A program made the translations under genes and the position numbers. Positions 56,560 to 63,735 of a DNA stretch of 64,000 nucleotides are shown here, piece after piece (within the stretch, counting starts at the first letter, position 1; each line of letters starts with the position of its first letter). The DNA comes from SSC3 sp963769585 (lineage in GTDB: Bacteria > Actinomycetota > Actinomycetes > Propionibacteriales > Nocardioidaceae): NCBI GenBank assembly GCA_963769585.1, contig CAVYMJ010000006.1, forward strand, positions 372,001 through 436,000, given 5' to 3'. Below the pieces are notes generated by a model. It saw only the letters and a program-made list of their open reading frames with translations. It was not told the origin of the DNA and ran no database searches.

Positions 56560-57096
56560 ATGCAGTTCGGTCGTAGCTACGAAGAGTTCGAGGTCGGTGC
56601 GACGTACAAGCACTGGCCGGGCAAGACGGTCACCGAGTTCGACGACCACATGTTCTGCCTGCTCACCATGAACCACCACCCGCTGCACCTCGACGCGCAC
56701 TATGCGGAGGAGACCACTCAGTTCGGCAAGAACGTCGTGGTCGGCAACTACGTCTACTCCATCCTGCTGGGCATGTCGGTGCCCGACATCAGCGGCAAGG
56801 CGATCGCCAACCTCGAGATCGAGTCGTTGCGCCACGTGGCCCCGACCTTCCACGGCGACACGCTGTACGGCGAGACCAGGGTCCTGGACAAGTGGGAGTC
56901 CTCCTCCAAGGACGACCGAGGCGTGGTCTACGTCGAGACCGTCGGGTACAACCAGGACGGCAAGGTCGTGTGCATCTTCCGCCGCAAGGTGATGGTGCCC
57001 AAGGACAACTACCTCCAGGCGCGCGGCGGCGAGCAGCCTGGGCGCCCAATCCCGCAGCCGGACAAGAACTGGCCCGGAGACACGCCACCCGAGTAG
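56560..57096 (+). CDS. mch: MaoC-like hydratase, mesaconyl-CoA hydratase candidate
   Basis: A 178-residue hot-dog-fold protein starting MQFGRSYEEFEVGATYKHWP. The hydratase motif is visible as FCLLTMNHHPLHLDAHYAEE with Asp and His of the active site, followed by GKNVVVGNYVYSILLGMSVP. The sequence closely recalls the Streptomyces mesaconyl-CoA hydratase of the ethylmalonyl-CoA pathway; it would hydrate mesaconyl-C1-CoA to beta-methylmalyl-CoA, the substrate of the lyase at 37173. The C-terminus is Pro-rich (EQPGRPIPQPDKNWPGDTPP). It ends one base before repeat array C. Its ATG follows AGGAG. Confidence 0.85.
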   Translation: MQFGRSYEEFEVGATYKHWPGKTVTEFDDHMFCLLTMNHHPLHLDAHYAEETTQFGKNVVVGNYVYSILLGMSVPDISGKAIANLEIESLRHVAPTFHGDTLYGETRVLDKWESSSKDDRGVVYVETVGYNQDGKVVCIFRRKVMVPKDNYLQARGGEQPGRPIPQPDKNWPGDTPPE

Positions 57097-57240
57097 CCCG
57101 GCTCGACCGACCAACATGCCCGGCTCGACCGACCAACATGCCCGGCTCGACCGACCAACATGCCCGGCTCGACCGACCAACATGCCCGGCTCGACCGACC
57201 AACATGCCCGGCTCGACCGACCAACATGCCCGGCTCAACC
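57097..57240. repeat. array C: 6.5 copies of a 22-bp tandem repeat
   Basis: Six exact 22-bp units containing CAACATGCCCGGCTCGACCG and a terminal half unit start at the first base after the MaoC stop and end one base before the stop codon of the convergent NUDIX gene, so the array is the entire gap. The terminal half unit (CCCGGCTCAACC) matches array B instead of C. Confidence 0.9.
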
Positions 57241-57241
57241 C

Positions 57242-57652
57242 TCAGCCAGGCAGCAGTCCCCAGTCGACGAATGCCTCGATGAGGCCAGGGGCGCAGTTCA
57301 GGGTGGGGACTTCGGCGGGGGAGAACCAACCGACGTCGGCGGCGTCGTCGCCGGCGGCCACGGTCAGTGTGTCCCCGGCCGGCGTACAGGCGAAGTCGTA
57401 GATCACGTAGACCGACCCGTCCGGGGCGTCCCGCTCGACGGTCCCGACCAGTTCTCCTACCACGACGGCCAGCCCGGTCTCCTCGAGCACCTCCCGTGCG
57501 GTCGCCTCGATGAGCGTCTCGTCCGACTCGACTCGCCCGCCCGGGACCGACCAACAGCCCAGGGCCGGCTCCTTGCCTCGCTTGATCAGCAGTAGCCGGC
57601 CCGCCGGGTCGGTGACGATCCCACCCACGCAGTCCACGCGCTCATTCACCAC
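57242..57652 (-). CDS. NUDIX hydrolase, ADP-ribose pyrophosphatase-like
   Basis: A 136-residue protein with a complete NUDIX box (GGRVESDETLIEATAREVLE, then ETGL) preceded by LLLIKRGKEPALGCWSVPGG. The REVLEE glutamates bind Mg2+. The order resembles small ADP-ribose or sugar-nucleotide hydrolases, but the substrate is not determined. The ATG at 57652 starts the fold (VDCVGGIVTDPAGR). It converges on the MaoC gene with repeat array C filling the gap, and diverges from the DUF6758-like gene. Confidence 0.92.
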   Translation of the reverse strand: MVNERVDCVGGIVTDPAGRLLLIKRGKEPALGCWSVPGGRVESDETLIEATAREVLEETGLAVVVGELVGTVERDAPDGSVYVIYDFACTPAGDTLTVAAGDDAADVGWFSPAEVPTLNCAPGLIEAFVDWGLLPG

Positions 57653-57697
57653 ACCAGCCTATTGACCCCTCACGGGTCGCCCCGTCACGGTTGTGGG

Positions 57698-58333
57698 GTG
57701 AGCCTTGCTGCCGGTTGCCCGAGATGCTCGTCTCCCGTGACCGGCAGCAACCCGGGATGGGCGTGTCGGGACCACGGGTCGATCACGCCGCTGTGGCGCA
57801 CCCAGACCCCTGGGTACGACGAGTTCGCCGACCACCTCGGCCGCTCCGCGCCACTGCCCACGCTGCTGCCCTGGCCCCTTCAGTCCGGCTGGTCGGTCAC
57901 CGACTTTGGCTGTGTTGCCGAGCCCGGCCAGGACGCCCGGGCCAGCTTCGCCTCCTGCACCGGTACGACGGAGCTTGACGGCGTAGTGGAGATCGCGGTC
58001 GTGTCGGAGGAACCCGGCGTGGGGCTCGGAGCCCGTTGCGCCGGGGTGAGCCGCACCGACCCCGGGGCTGACATCGGCGACGGCCCGCCGTCGGTGCGGG
58101 TAAACCTCGACGGCCGCCCCGCAGCGCTCTGGTCGGTGTCGACGAGTAACAGCGACGCGGCGTTCGACCGCTCGGTCTTCGCCGGAGAGGCCCAAGGTCG
58201 CTGGCTGTGGCTGGTGCTGCGCCCGGCCTCGGCCGCGCTGCTGCTCAGCGAGGAGTGGGCACTGACCGACGTCGCGGGGCTCGGTCCGCAGCTCGTCGAC
58301 CTGCCTTTCACCGACGTTCCGAGGGCCTGGTGA
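57698..58333 (+). CDS. DUF6758-like protein with N-terminal zinc-ribbon-type cysteines
   Basis: A 211-residue protein. The start SLAAGCPRCSSPVTGSNPGW, ACRDHGSITPLWR has a C-x2-C and a Cys-His that recall a zinc ribbon. The remainder reads like a beta-rich domain (LLPWPLQSGWSVTDFGCVAE, VRVNLDGRPAALWSVSTSNS, WLWLVLRPASAALLLSEEWA). This matches the actinobacterial DUF6758 type, found next to the PHP phosphoesterase gene as here; its role is unknown. The GTG at 57698 begins at the conserved N-terminus. The next gene starts 20 bp later. Confidence 0.82.
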   Translation: MSLAAGCPRCSSPVTGSNPGWACRDHGSITPLWRTQTPGYDEFADHLGRSAPLPTLLPWPLQSGWSVTDFGCVAEPGQDARASFASCTGTTELDGVVEIAVVSEEPGVGLGARCAGVSRTDPGADIGDGPPSVRVNLDGRPAALWSVSTSNSDAAFDRSVFAGEAQGRWLWLVLRPASAALLLSEEWALTDVAGLGPQLVDLPFTDVPRAW

Positions 58334-58338
58334 GCCAC

Positions 58339-58344
58339 TAGAGT
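58339..58344 (+). promoter_or_regulatory. -10 box TAGAGT before the PHP gene
   Basis: TAGAGT ends 9 nt before the ATG at 58354, giving a leader of only about two bases. Confidence 0.4.
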
Positions 58345-58353
58345 CGGTGCACG

Positions 58354-59235
58354 ATGCGCATCGACCTGCACACCCACAGTGACCGCTCCGACGGGACTCT
58401 CGCGCCCGCCGAGCTGGTTCGGCATGCCTCCGAGGTGGGGATCGACGTCCTGGCTATCACCGACCACGACTGCTTCTCGGGCTGGGACGAAGCCGCGCAG
58501 GCGGCCGGCGCCTGCGGTGTCACCCTCGTGCGCGGGGTGGAGATCTCGTGTCGGTACGCCGGACGCGGGGTCCATCTTCTCGGGTACCTCCCTGATCCCG
58601 GCTACCCACCGCTCCAGGAGGAGCTCGCGCGGGTACTCCAAGGTCGTAGCTCCCGGCTGCCTGCGGTCCTGGACCGGCTCCAGGCTCTTGGTGTCGTGAT
58701 CGAGGTGGAGGACGTACGCCGTGTCTCGACAGAGACCGCGGCGATGGGTCGCCCGCACGTGGCTGACGCGCTGGTCGCACTGGGGGTCGTCGGTGACCGC
58801 GACGAGGCGTTCGCGACCTACCTTGGTCCCGGCGGGCCGGCGTACGTCGACCGCTACGCGGCGGACCTGCCGAGCATGATCGAGACCATCGCCCGCGCCG
58901 GGGGAGTGAGTGTGCTGGCGCACCCGTGGGCTGCACGCTACGACCACAGCGCCCTGACGCTCGAGGGGCTCACGACGCTGAAGGAGGCGGGACTGTCCGG
59001 GCTCGAGGTGGACCACCAGGACCACGGGCCGGCCGCCCGCAAGGAGCTGCGGGCCCTGGCTCGAGAGCTGGACCTCGTCGTGACCGGCAGCAGCGACTTC
59101 CACGGCGCCGGCAAGACGGACCATGACCTGGGCTGCAACACCACGGCCCCCCACGAGTACGAGCGACTGATGGACCTGGCCGCCTCAGCCGCCGAAGCCT
59201 CCGGTCGAACGGCGCCGGCTGTGGTGGTCCGATGA
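58354..59235 (+). CDS. PHP-domain phosphoesterase (RNase AM/YciV type)
   Basis: A 293-residue trinuclear metal phosphoesterase. The metal ligands are all visible: H-x-H in IDLHTHSDRSDG, Asp and His in AITDHDCFSGW, Glu in RGVEISC, His in MGRPHVADALVALG, His in VLAHPWAARY, and the C-terminal SSDFHG. Relatives hydrolyse 3',5'-nucleoside bisphosphates and 5' ends of RNA; another substrate is possible. Its stop overlaps the MarC start (ATGA). It is cytoplasmic. Confidence 0.92.
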   Translation: MRIDLHTHSDRSDGTLAPAELVRHASEVGIDVLAITDHDCFSGWDEAAQAAGACGVTLVRGVEISCRYAGRGVHLLGYLPDPGYPPLQEELARVLQGRSSRLPAVLDRLQALGVVIEVEDVRRVSTETAAMGRPHVADALVALGVVGDRDEAFATYLGPGGPAYVDRYAADLPSMIETIARAGGVSVLAHPWAARYDHSALTLEGLTTLKEAGLSGLEVDHQDHGPAARKELRALARELDLVVTGSSDFHGAGKTDHDLGCNTTAPHEYERLMDLAASAAEASGRTAPAVVVR

Positions 59236-59849
59236 GTGAGGTGATCGACGCCGCCCTGCTCGCGCAGGTCTTCGTCACCTTGTTCGTCATCATGGACCCG
59301 CCCGGCACCATTCCGATCTTCCTCTCCTTGACCCGCGGCCGGTCCACCAAGACGATCCGCAGGGCTGCCTGGCAGGCGGTCGCGGTCAGCTTCAGCGTGA
59401 TCGCGGTGTTCGCGTTCTTCGGGCAGGGCATCCTCCATTACCTGGACATCTCGCTGCCGGCATTGAAGGCCGCGGGCGGGTTGCTGCTGCTCCTGGTCGC
59501 GCTGGAGCTGCTGACCGGGAAAGAGGAGTCGCACACGCCCAACACCGACGTCAACGTCGCGCTGGTGCCGCTGGGCACCCCGCTCCTGGCCGGTCCCGGT
59601 GCCATCGTCGCGACGATGGTCTTCTCCCGGCGCGTCCACGACCTGCCGGACTTCGTCGCGGTCGCGCTGGGCGTGATCGGCGTCCATGTCTGCATCTGGC
59701 TGACCATGCGGTTCTCGGTGCCGATCCTGAGGCTGATCCGGGAGAGCGGCGTCGTGCTCGTGACCCGGATCGCCGGCCTGCTGCTGTCGGCCATCGCCGT
59801 ACAGATGGTGGCGGACGCCGTACGCGCCTTCATCCTGGAGAGCCCCTGA
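59232..59849 (+). CDS. MarC-family integral membrane protein
   Basis: A 205-residue protein with six membrane helices in two repeats (ALLAQVFVTLFVIMDPPGTI at the start, LPALKAAGGLLLLLVALELL, VLVTRIAGLLLSAIAVQMVA at the end). The family turn FVIMDPPGTIPIFLSLT and GTPLLAGPGAIVATMVF are plain. MarC proteins were once linked to multiple antibiotic resistance; transport of small amino acids is proposed, with little proof. The ATG overlaps the PHP gene stop, so the two are co-translated. Confidence 0.92.
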   Translation: MSEVIDAALLAQVFVTLFVIMDPPGTIPIFLSLTRGRSTKTIRRAAWQAVAVSFSVIAVFAFFGQGILHYLDISLPALKAAGGLLLLLVALELLTGKEESHTPNTDVNVALVPLGTPLLAGPGAIVATMVFSRRVHDLPDFVAVALGVIGVHVCIWLTMRFSVPILRLIRESGVVLVTRIAGLLLSAIAVQMVADAVRAFILESP

Positions 59850-59926
59850 GCGTCCCGGCCAGTCGCCGGCGGGCGACATGCCACGGCGCCTGGGTGGGCC
59901 GGCCTTTCAGGAACAGCCCGCTAGTG

Positions 59927-59932
59927 CAGAAT
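59927..59932 (+). promoter_or_regulatory. -10-like box CAGAAT of a leaderless parA-like promoter
   Basis: CAGAAT ends 7 nt before the ATG at 59940. This geometry selects the second of two close ATGs as the start. Confidence 0.4.
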
Positions 59933-59939
59933 GGTCGCG

Positions 59940-60695
59940 ATGACCACCACACTCGCGATCGCCAACCAGAAGGGCGGAGTCGCCAAGACGACCACCGTTG
60001 CCTCGGTGGGCGCTGCTCTGGCCGAGCACGGCAAGAAGGTGCTCCTGGTGGACCTCGACCCGCAGGCGTGCCTGACGTTCTCGATGGGGGTCGACCCCGA
60101 GGATCTGGACCTCTCGGTGCACCACGTGCTCACCAAGGGCCTGGACGCCAAAGAGGTCATCGTCGCAACCGAGGACGGCGTCGACCTGCTGCCCGCCACG
60201 ATCGAGCTGGCCCGTGCCGAGGCGGACCTGCTGACCCGCACCGGCCGCGAGTTCGTGATCAGGTCCGCGCTCGAAGGCACCGACTACGACTGGGTCCTGC
60301 TGGACTGCCCGCCCTCGCTGGGCGTGCTCACCGTCGCGGCGTTGACCGCGGCTGACGGCGTACTGGTTCCGCTGCAGTGCGAGACGCTCTCGCATCGCGG
60401 CGTCGGACAGCTCCTGGACACCGTCCACGACGTACGACGGTTCACCAACCGCGACCTCGTGGTGTGGGGGGTCCTGCCGACCCTGTACGACGGCCGCACC
60501 AACCACGCGCGGGCCGTGCTGGAGAACATCTCCCAGGCCTACCAGCTCGAGGTCATCGAGCCGCCCATTCCCAAGTCCATCCGCTTCGCGGAGGCACCGG
60601 CCGCCGGCCGCTCGATCCTGAGCACACGAGGTGGTCGTCGCGGTGCAGACGCCTACCGCGAGGTGGCCAAGAACCTCCTCAAGCGAGCGGGCTGA
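59940..60695 (+). CDS. ParA/Soj-like ATPase (Rv3213c type)
   Basis: A 251-residue P-loop protein with the deviant Walker A NQKGGVAKTTTVASVGAALA, then VDLDPQACLTFSMG and DCPPSLGVLTVAALTAAD and VPLQCETLSHRGVGQLLDTV. It resembles the orphan ParA-like gene near rhlE in mycobacteria (Rv3211-Rv3213c), not the chromosomal parAB pair, since no parB follows. It likely positions some cargo by ATP-driven DNA binding. The ATG at 59940 is used because of the promoter geometry; 59931 is the alternative. An L,D-transpeptidase gene starts 10 bp later. Confidence 0.9.
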   Translation: MTTTLAIANQKGGVAKTTTVASVGAALAEHGKKVLLVDLDPQACLTFSMGVDPEDLDLSVHHVLTKGLDAKEVIVATEDGVDLLPATIELARAEADLLTRTGREFVIRSALEGTDYDWVLLDCPPSLGVLTVAALTAADGVLVPLQCETLSHRGVGQLLDTVHDVRRFTNRDLVVWGVLPTLYDGRTNHARAVLENISQAYQLEVIEPPIPKSIRFAEAPAAGRSILSTRGGRRGADAYREVAKNLLKRAG

Positions 60696-60705
60696 CGCTG
60701 AGCCG

Positions 60706-61443
60706 ATGACCGCTCCCGTCGCAGCTCGACATCGAGCCACCAGGCAGCCACCACCCCGAGGTGGCCGTCGGGTCGCTCCGCGGACCCGCCCCCGCTACGG
60801 CCGGCTGGCCGCCTTCGGAACCGCCTTCGTGGTGACCGCGGTGTCCCTCGCAGCAGGTATCGGGCTGATCCCCACCGAGGGGGGCCGTACGGCGTACGCG
60901 GCGGTGGGCGAGCAGACCGATGGGGGGATCGCACTCTCCAGCGAGCGAGGCGAGGGGGTCGGAGCGAGCGCACGCGTCTCCGGGAAGCTCACGGCGCCGT
61001 CCCGCGAACCGGTCCCGAGCACGAGCGCGACTGTTCCCGCGGCAGTGCCCGCGGACAGCGGCACGGGTCGGCGGATCGTGTTCGACCAGTCCGACCAACG
61101 GGTCTGGCTGATGGATGAGTCGGGCGAGGTCGCTCGCACCTATCTCGTCTCCGGAAGCGTGGTGGACAACCTCCAGCCGGGCACCTACTCGGTGTACTCG
61201 CGCTCGCGGTGGGCTGTGGGCATCCAGGACAGCGGCGTCATGGAGTACATGGTGCGCTTCACCCGGGGCGCCAACGCCGCGATCGGTTTCCACAGCATCC
61301 CGACCAAGAACGGCGTACCACTGCAGCGCAAGTCGCAGCTCGGCACGCCGCTGTCCCACGGCTGCATCCGTCAGAAGCAGTCGGATGCGGTGGCCCTGTG
61401 GGACTTCGCGCCCGAAGGAACCAAGGTCGTCGTCACCGACTGA
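60706..61443 (+). CDS. L,D-transpeptidase (YkuD domain) family protein
   Basis: A 245-residue protein. A basic start and one membrane helix or signal (YGRLAAFGTAFVVTAVSLAA) lead to a Ser/Pro-rich spacer and a YkuD domain: RIVFDQSDQRVWLMDESGEV, GFHSIPTKNGVPLQ, and the catalytic SHGCIRQ with Cys and His. Such enzymes form 3-3 cross-links in peptidoglycan or attach proteins to it, outside the membrane. Typical mycobacterial LdtMt has extra Ig-like domains, absent here. It is close behind the ParA-like gene and converges on the helicase gene. Confidence 0.9.
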   Translation: MTAPVAARHRATRQPPPRGGRRVAPRTRPRYGRLAAFGTAFVVTAVSLAAGIGLIPTEGGRTAYAAVGEQTDGGIALSSERGEGVGASARVSGKLTAPSREPVPSTSATVPAAVPADSGTGRRIVFDQSDQRVWLMDESGEVARTYLVSGSVVDNLQPGTYSVYSRSRWAVGIQDSGVMEYMVRFTRGANAAIGFHSIPTKNGVPLQRKSQLGTPLSHGCIRQKQSDAVALWDFAPEGTKVVVTD

Positions 61444-61485
61444 CGCCGCGGGTCAGAGTCTCGCCGACGACTCGGAGGTCAGCGG

Positions 61486-62928
61486 TTACTCCGCAGCGGC
61501 TGCGGTCGGGTTGCCGCCGCGCGACCGGGAGCGGTTGCGGTTGCGGTTACGCCGGGGCGCGGCCTCGCCGGTCGCGGACTGCTCCGCTTTGGGCTCGGCC
61601 CCGTCCGCGACGGGCTGGCCGCCGCGTGAACGGGTGCGGTTGCGGTTGCTGTTGGAGGACTTGGCTGGGCGGCTCTCGGACTTCCTGGTGTCCGCCTTCG
61701 GCTCGGGCGGCCTCTCCGGTACGACGCGGCCCCGGGTGCCCGGCTCGATGCCCTGGTCGTGGAAGAGGTGCTCGGAGGTGGAGTAGGTCTCCTCCACGTC
61801 CTCGAACGGCAGGCCGAGGGTCTTGTTGATGACCTTCCAACGGGTCATGTCAGCCCAGTCCACGAAGGTGATCGCGATGCCGGTGGCACCGGCACGGCCG
61901 GTGCGACCGATCCGGTGGACGTAGGTCTTGTCGTCCTCGGGGCACGAGTAGTTGATGACGTGGGTCACGTCCTGTACGTCGATGCCGCGCGCAGCCACGT
62001 CGGTGGCGACCAGGACCCGGACCTTGCCCTCACGGAACCGCTTCAAGGCCTTCTCGCGGGCGACCTGGGCCATGTCGCCGTGCAGCGGCGAGGCCGGGAA
62101 GCCGCGCTCGGCAAGGTCGTCGGCCACGCGCTGGGCGGCGCGCTTGGTCTTGGTGAAGACGATGGTCAGGCCGGAGTTCTCCGCCTGCAGGATGCGGCCG
62201 ATGATCTCGGGCTTGTCCAGGTCGTGCACCTGGTAGATGAACTGGGCGGTCGCCGGGACCGTGGTCTCGTCACTGGAGGACTCGGCCCGGATGTTCATCG
62301 GGTGCCGCATGTGTGTACGGGCCAGGGAGACGATCGCACCAGGCATGGTGGCGGAGAAGAGCATCGTCTGACGGGTCTCGGGGGTCTTGGCCAGCAGCTT
62401 CTCGACGTCGGGCAGGAAGCCCAGGTCGAGCATCTCGTCGGCCTCGTCCAGGACCAGGACCTTCACGTGGGACAGGTCCAGGGACCGGCGGTTCATCAGG
62501 TCGATGAGCCGGCCCGGCGTGCCGACGACGACCTCGACCCCGGTGGCGAGGGCCTCCAGCTGGCCCTCGTAGGGCACTCCGCCGTAGACGGTCAGGATGC
62601 GGCTGCCGCGGTCCTCGGCGGCCAGCCTGAGGTCGCTGGCTACCTGGAGCGCGAGCTCGCGGGTCGGAGCGACGATGAGGGCCTGCGGCTTGCCCGGGGC
62701 AGCCAGGTCCTCGTAGTCGCTGTCGTGTGGCGCCACGGTGCGCTGCAGAACGGGGATGCCGAAGGCAAGCGTCTTTCCGGTGCCAGTACGAGCCTGGCCG
62801 ATGAGGTCGGTGCCGACCAGGGCGACCGAGAGGGTCATCTCCTGGATCGGGAATGGGGTGGTGATGCCGCCGCGCTCAAGGGCGTCGGCGATCTCGGGGA
62901 GTACCCCGAGTTCTCTGAACGTGGTCAG
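61486..62928 (-). CDS. rhlE: DEAD-box RNA helicase, RhlE type
   Basis: About 480 residues if read from a CTG at 62928; from the first ATG (62838) it would be 450 and miss the conserved TFRELGV and FPIQ Q-motif, so the CTG is favoured. All helicase motifs are present: ARTGTGKT, PTRELA, TPGRL, DEAD in VLDEADEMLD, SAT, and HRIGRTGR. A basic C-terminal tail is rich in Arg, Asn, Ser and Gly (NSNRNRTRSRGGQPV, RRNRNRNRSRSRGG), suited to RNA binding. It unwinds RNA, probably in ribosome assembly or mRNA turnover. It diverges from the ferritin-like gene. Confidence 0.92.
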   Translation of the reverse strand: MTTFRELGVLPEIADALERGGITTPFPIQEMTLSVALVGTDLIGQARTGTGKTLAFGIPVLQRTVAPHDSDYEDLAAPGKPQALIVAPTRELALQVASDLRLAAEDRGSRILTVYGGVPYEGQLEALATGVEVVVGTPGRLIDLMNRRSLDLSHVKVLVLDEADEMLDLGFLPDVEKLLAKTPETRQTMLFSATMPGAIVSLARTHMRHPMNIRAESSSDETTVPATAQFIYQVHDLDKPEIIGRILQAENSGLTIVFTKTKRAAQRVADDLAERGFPASPLHGDMAQVAREKALKRFREGKVRVLVATDVAARGIDVQDVTHVINYSCPEDDKTYVHRIGRTGRAGATGIAITFVDWADMTRWKVINKTLGLPFEDVEETYSTSEHLFHDQGIEPGTRGRVVPERPPEPKADTRKSESRPAKSSNSNRNRTRSRGGQPVADGAEPKAEQSATGEAAPRRNRNRNRSRSRGGNPTAAAAE

Positions 62929-62982
62929 GATCTTGCCGTTCTATCGAAGATGTCTGGTTCATTCTATCGGTTCACGGGTGGG

Positions 62983-62988
62983 TAGGCT
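62983..62988 (+). promoter_or_regulatory. -10 box TAGGCT of a leaderless promoter
   Basis: TAGGCT ends 6 nt before the ATG at 62995. The same AT-richer gap holds two GATAGAA boxes on the minus strand (about 62941 and 62962) that could serve the helicase. Confidence 0.45.
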
Positions 62989-62994
62989 GCCGCC

Positions 62995-63708
62995 ATGACC
63001 GACCTGCCCCCTGCCGCGAGCGCTGACGAGGGTCAGTTGGCCATGCAGGATCCGGTCTATTTGGCAGCTGTGGTCGACTTCCTGGGCGTGATCGCCTACG
63101 GCGAGATCTCGGCCTTCGAGCGGTTGGCAGAGGACTCGAAGCTGGCGCCGACCCTGGCGGACAAGGCCGCGCTCGCAGGAATGGCTGCAACCGAGTTCGG
63201 CCACTTCCGCGGAGTCAGCGAGCGGCTCAGGCAGCTTGGGGCCGACCCGATGGAGGCGATGGCCGGCTTCGTCGAGGCGCTGGACGGCTTTCACGAGCGC
63301 ACCGCGCCCTCGGACTGGTTCGAGTCCCTGGTCAAGGCGTACGTCGGTGAGGGCCTCGTGGCCGACTTCTACCGGGAGATCGCTGCGTTCCTCGACGTGG
63401 AGACCCGGACCCTGATCGTGGAGAGCCTGGACGATGCCGACCAGGCGTCCTTCGCTGTCGACCGGATCCGGGACGGCATCGCTGCCGACCCCCGGCTGGG
63501 CGGTCGATTGGCGCTGTTCGGGCGCAGGCTGATGGGGGAGGCGCTCTCGCAGGCCCAGCGGGTCGCGGCGGAGCGCGACGCGCTGGCCGGACTGCTCGCC
63601 GGAGGGGTGGATCGGCCGGGGATGGACCTCGCAGCGATCGGTCGGCTCTTCAGTCGGCTGACCGAGAACCACACCAAGCGGATGGAGGCCTTGGGCCTGC
63701 ACGCCTAG
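62995..63708 (+). CDS. ferritin-like/MiaE-type diiron fold protein
   Basis: A 237-residue helical protein resembling the Rv3210c family next to rhlE in mycobacteria. Ferritin-like metal positions appear as IAYGEISAFERLAEDSK, GMAATEFGHFRGVSERL (E and H) and EGLVADFYREIAAFL, consistent with a four-helix bundle. MiaE relatives hydroxylate modified tRNA; no such activity is shown for this subgroup. It begins at an ATG behind a leaderless-type promoter and converges on the membrane gene at the right edge. Confidence 0.85.
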   Translation: MTDLPPAASADEGQLAMQDPVYLAAVVDFLGVIAYGEISAFERLAEDSKLAPTLADKAALAGMAATEFGHFRGVSERLRQLGADPMEAMAGFVEALDGFHERTAPSDWFESLVKAYVGEGLVADFYREIAAFLDVETRTLIVESLDDADQASFAVDRIRDGIAADPRLGGRLALFGRRLMGEALSQAQRVAAERDALAGLLAGGVDRPGMDLAAIGRLFSRLTENHTKRMEALGLHA

Positions 63709-63735
63709 GGTCAGCAGGTGCCGCCGGGGGTCGGG

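Noticed and set aside
56162..57240. Arrays B and C considered as CRISPR.
   Set aside because: Units are contiguous 22-bp tandem copies without spacers, and no cas gene is present.
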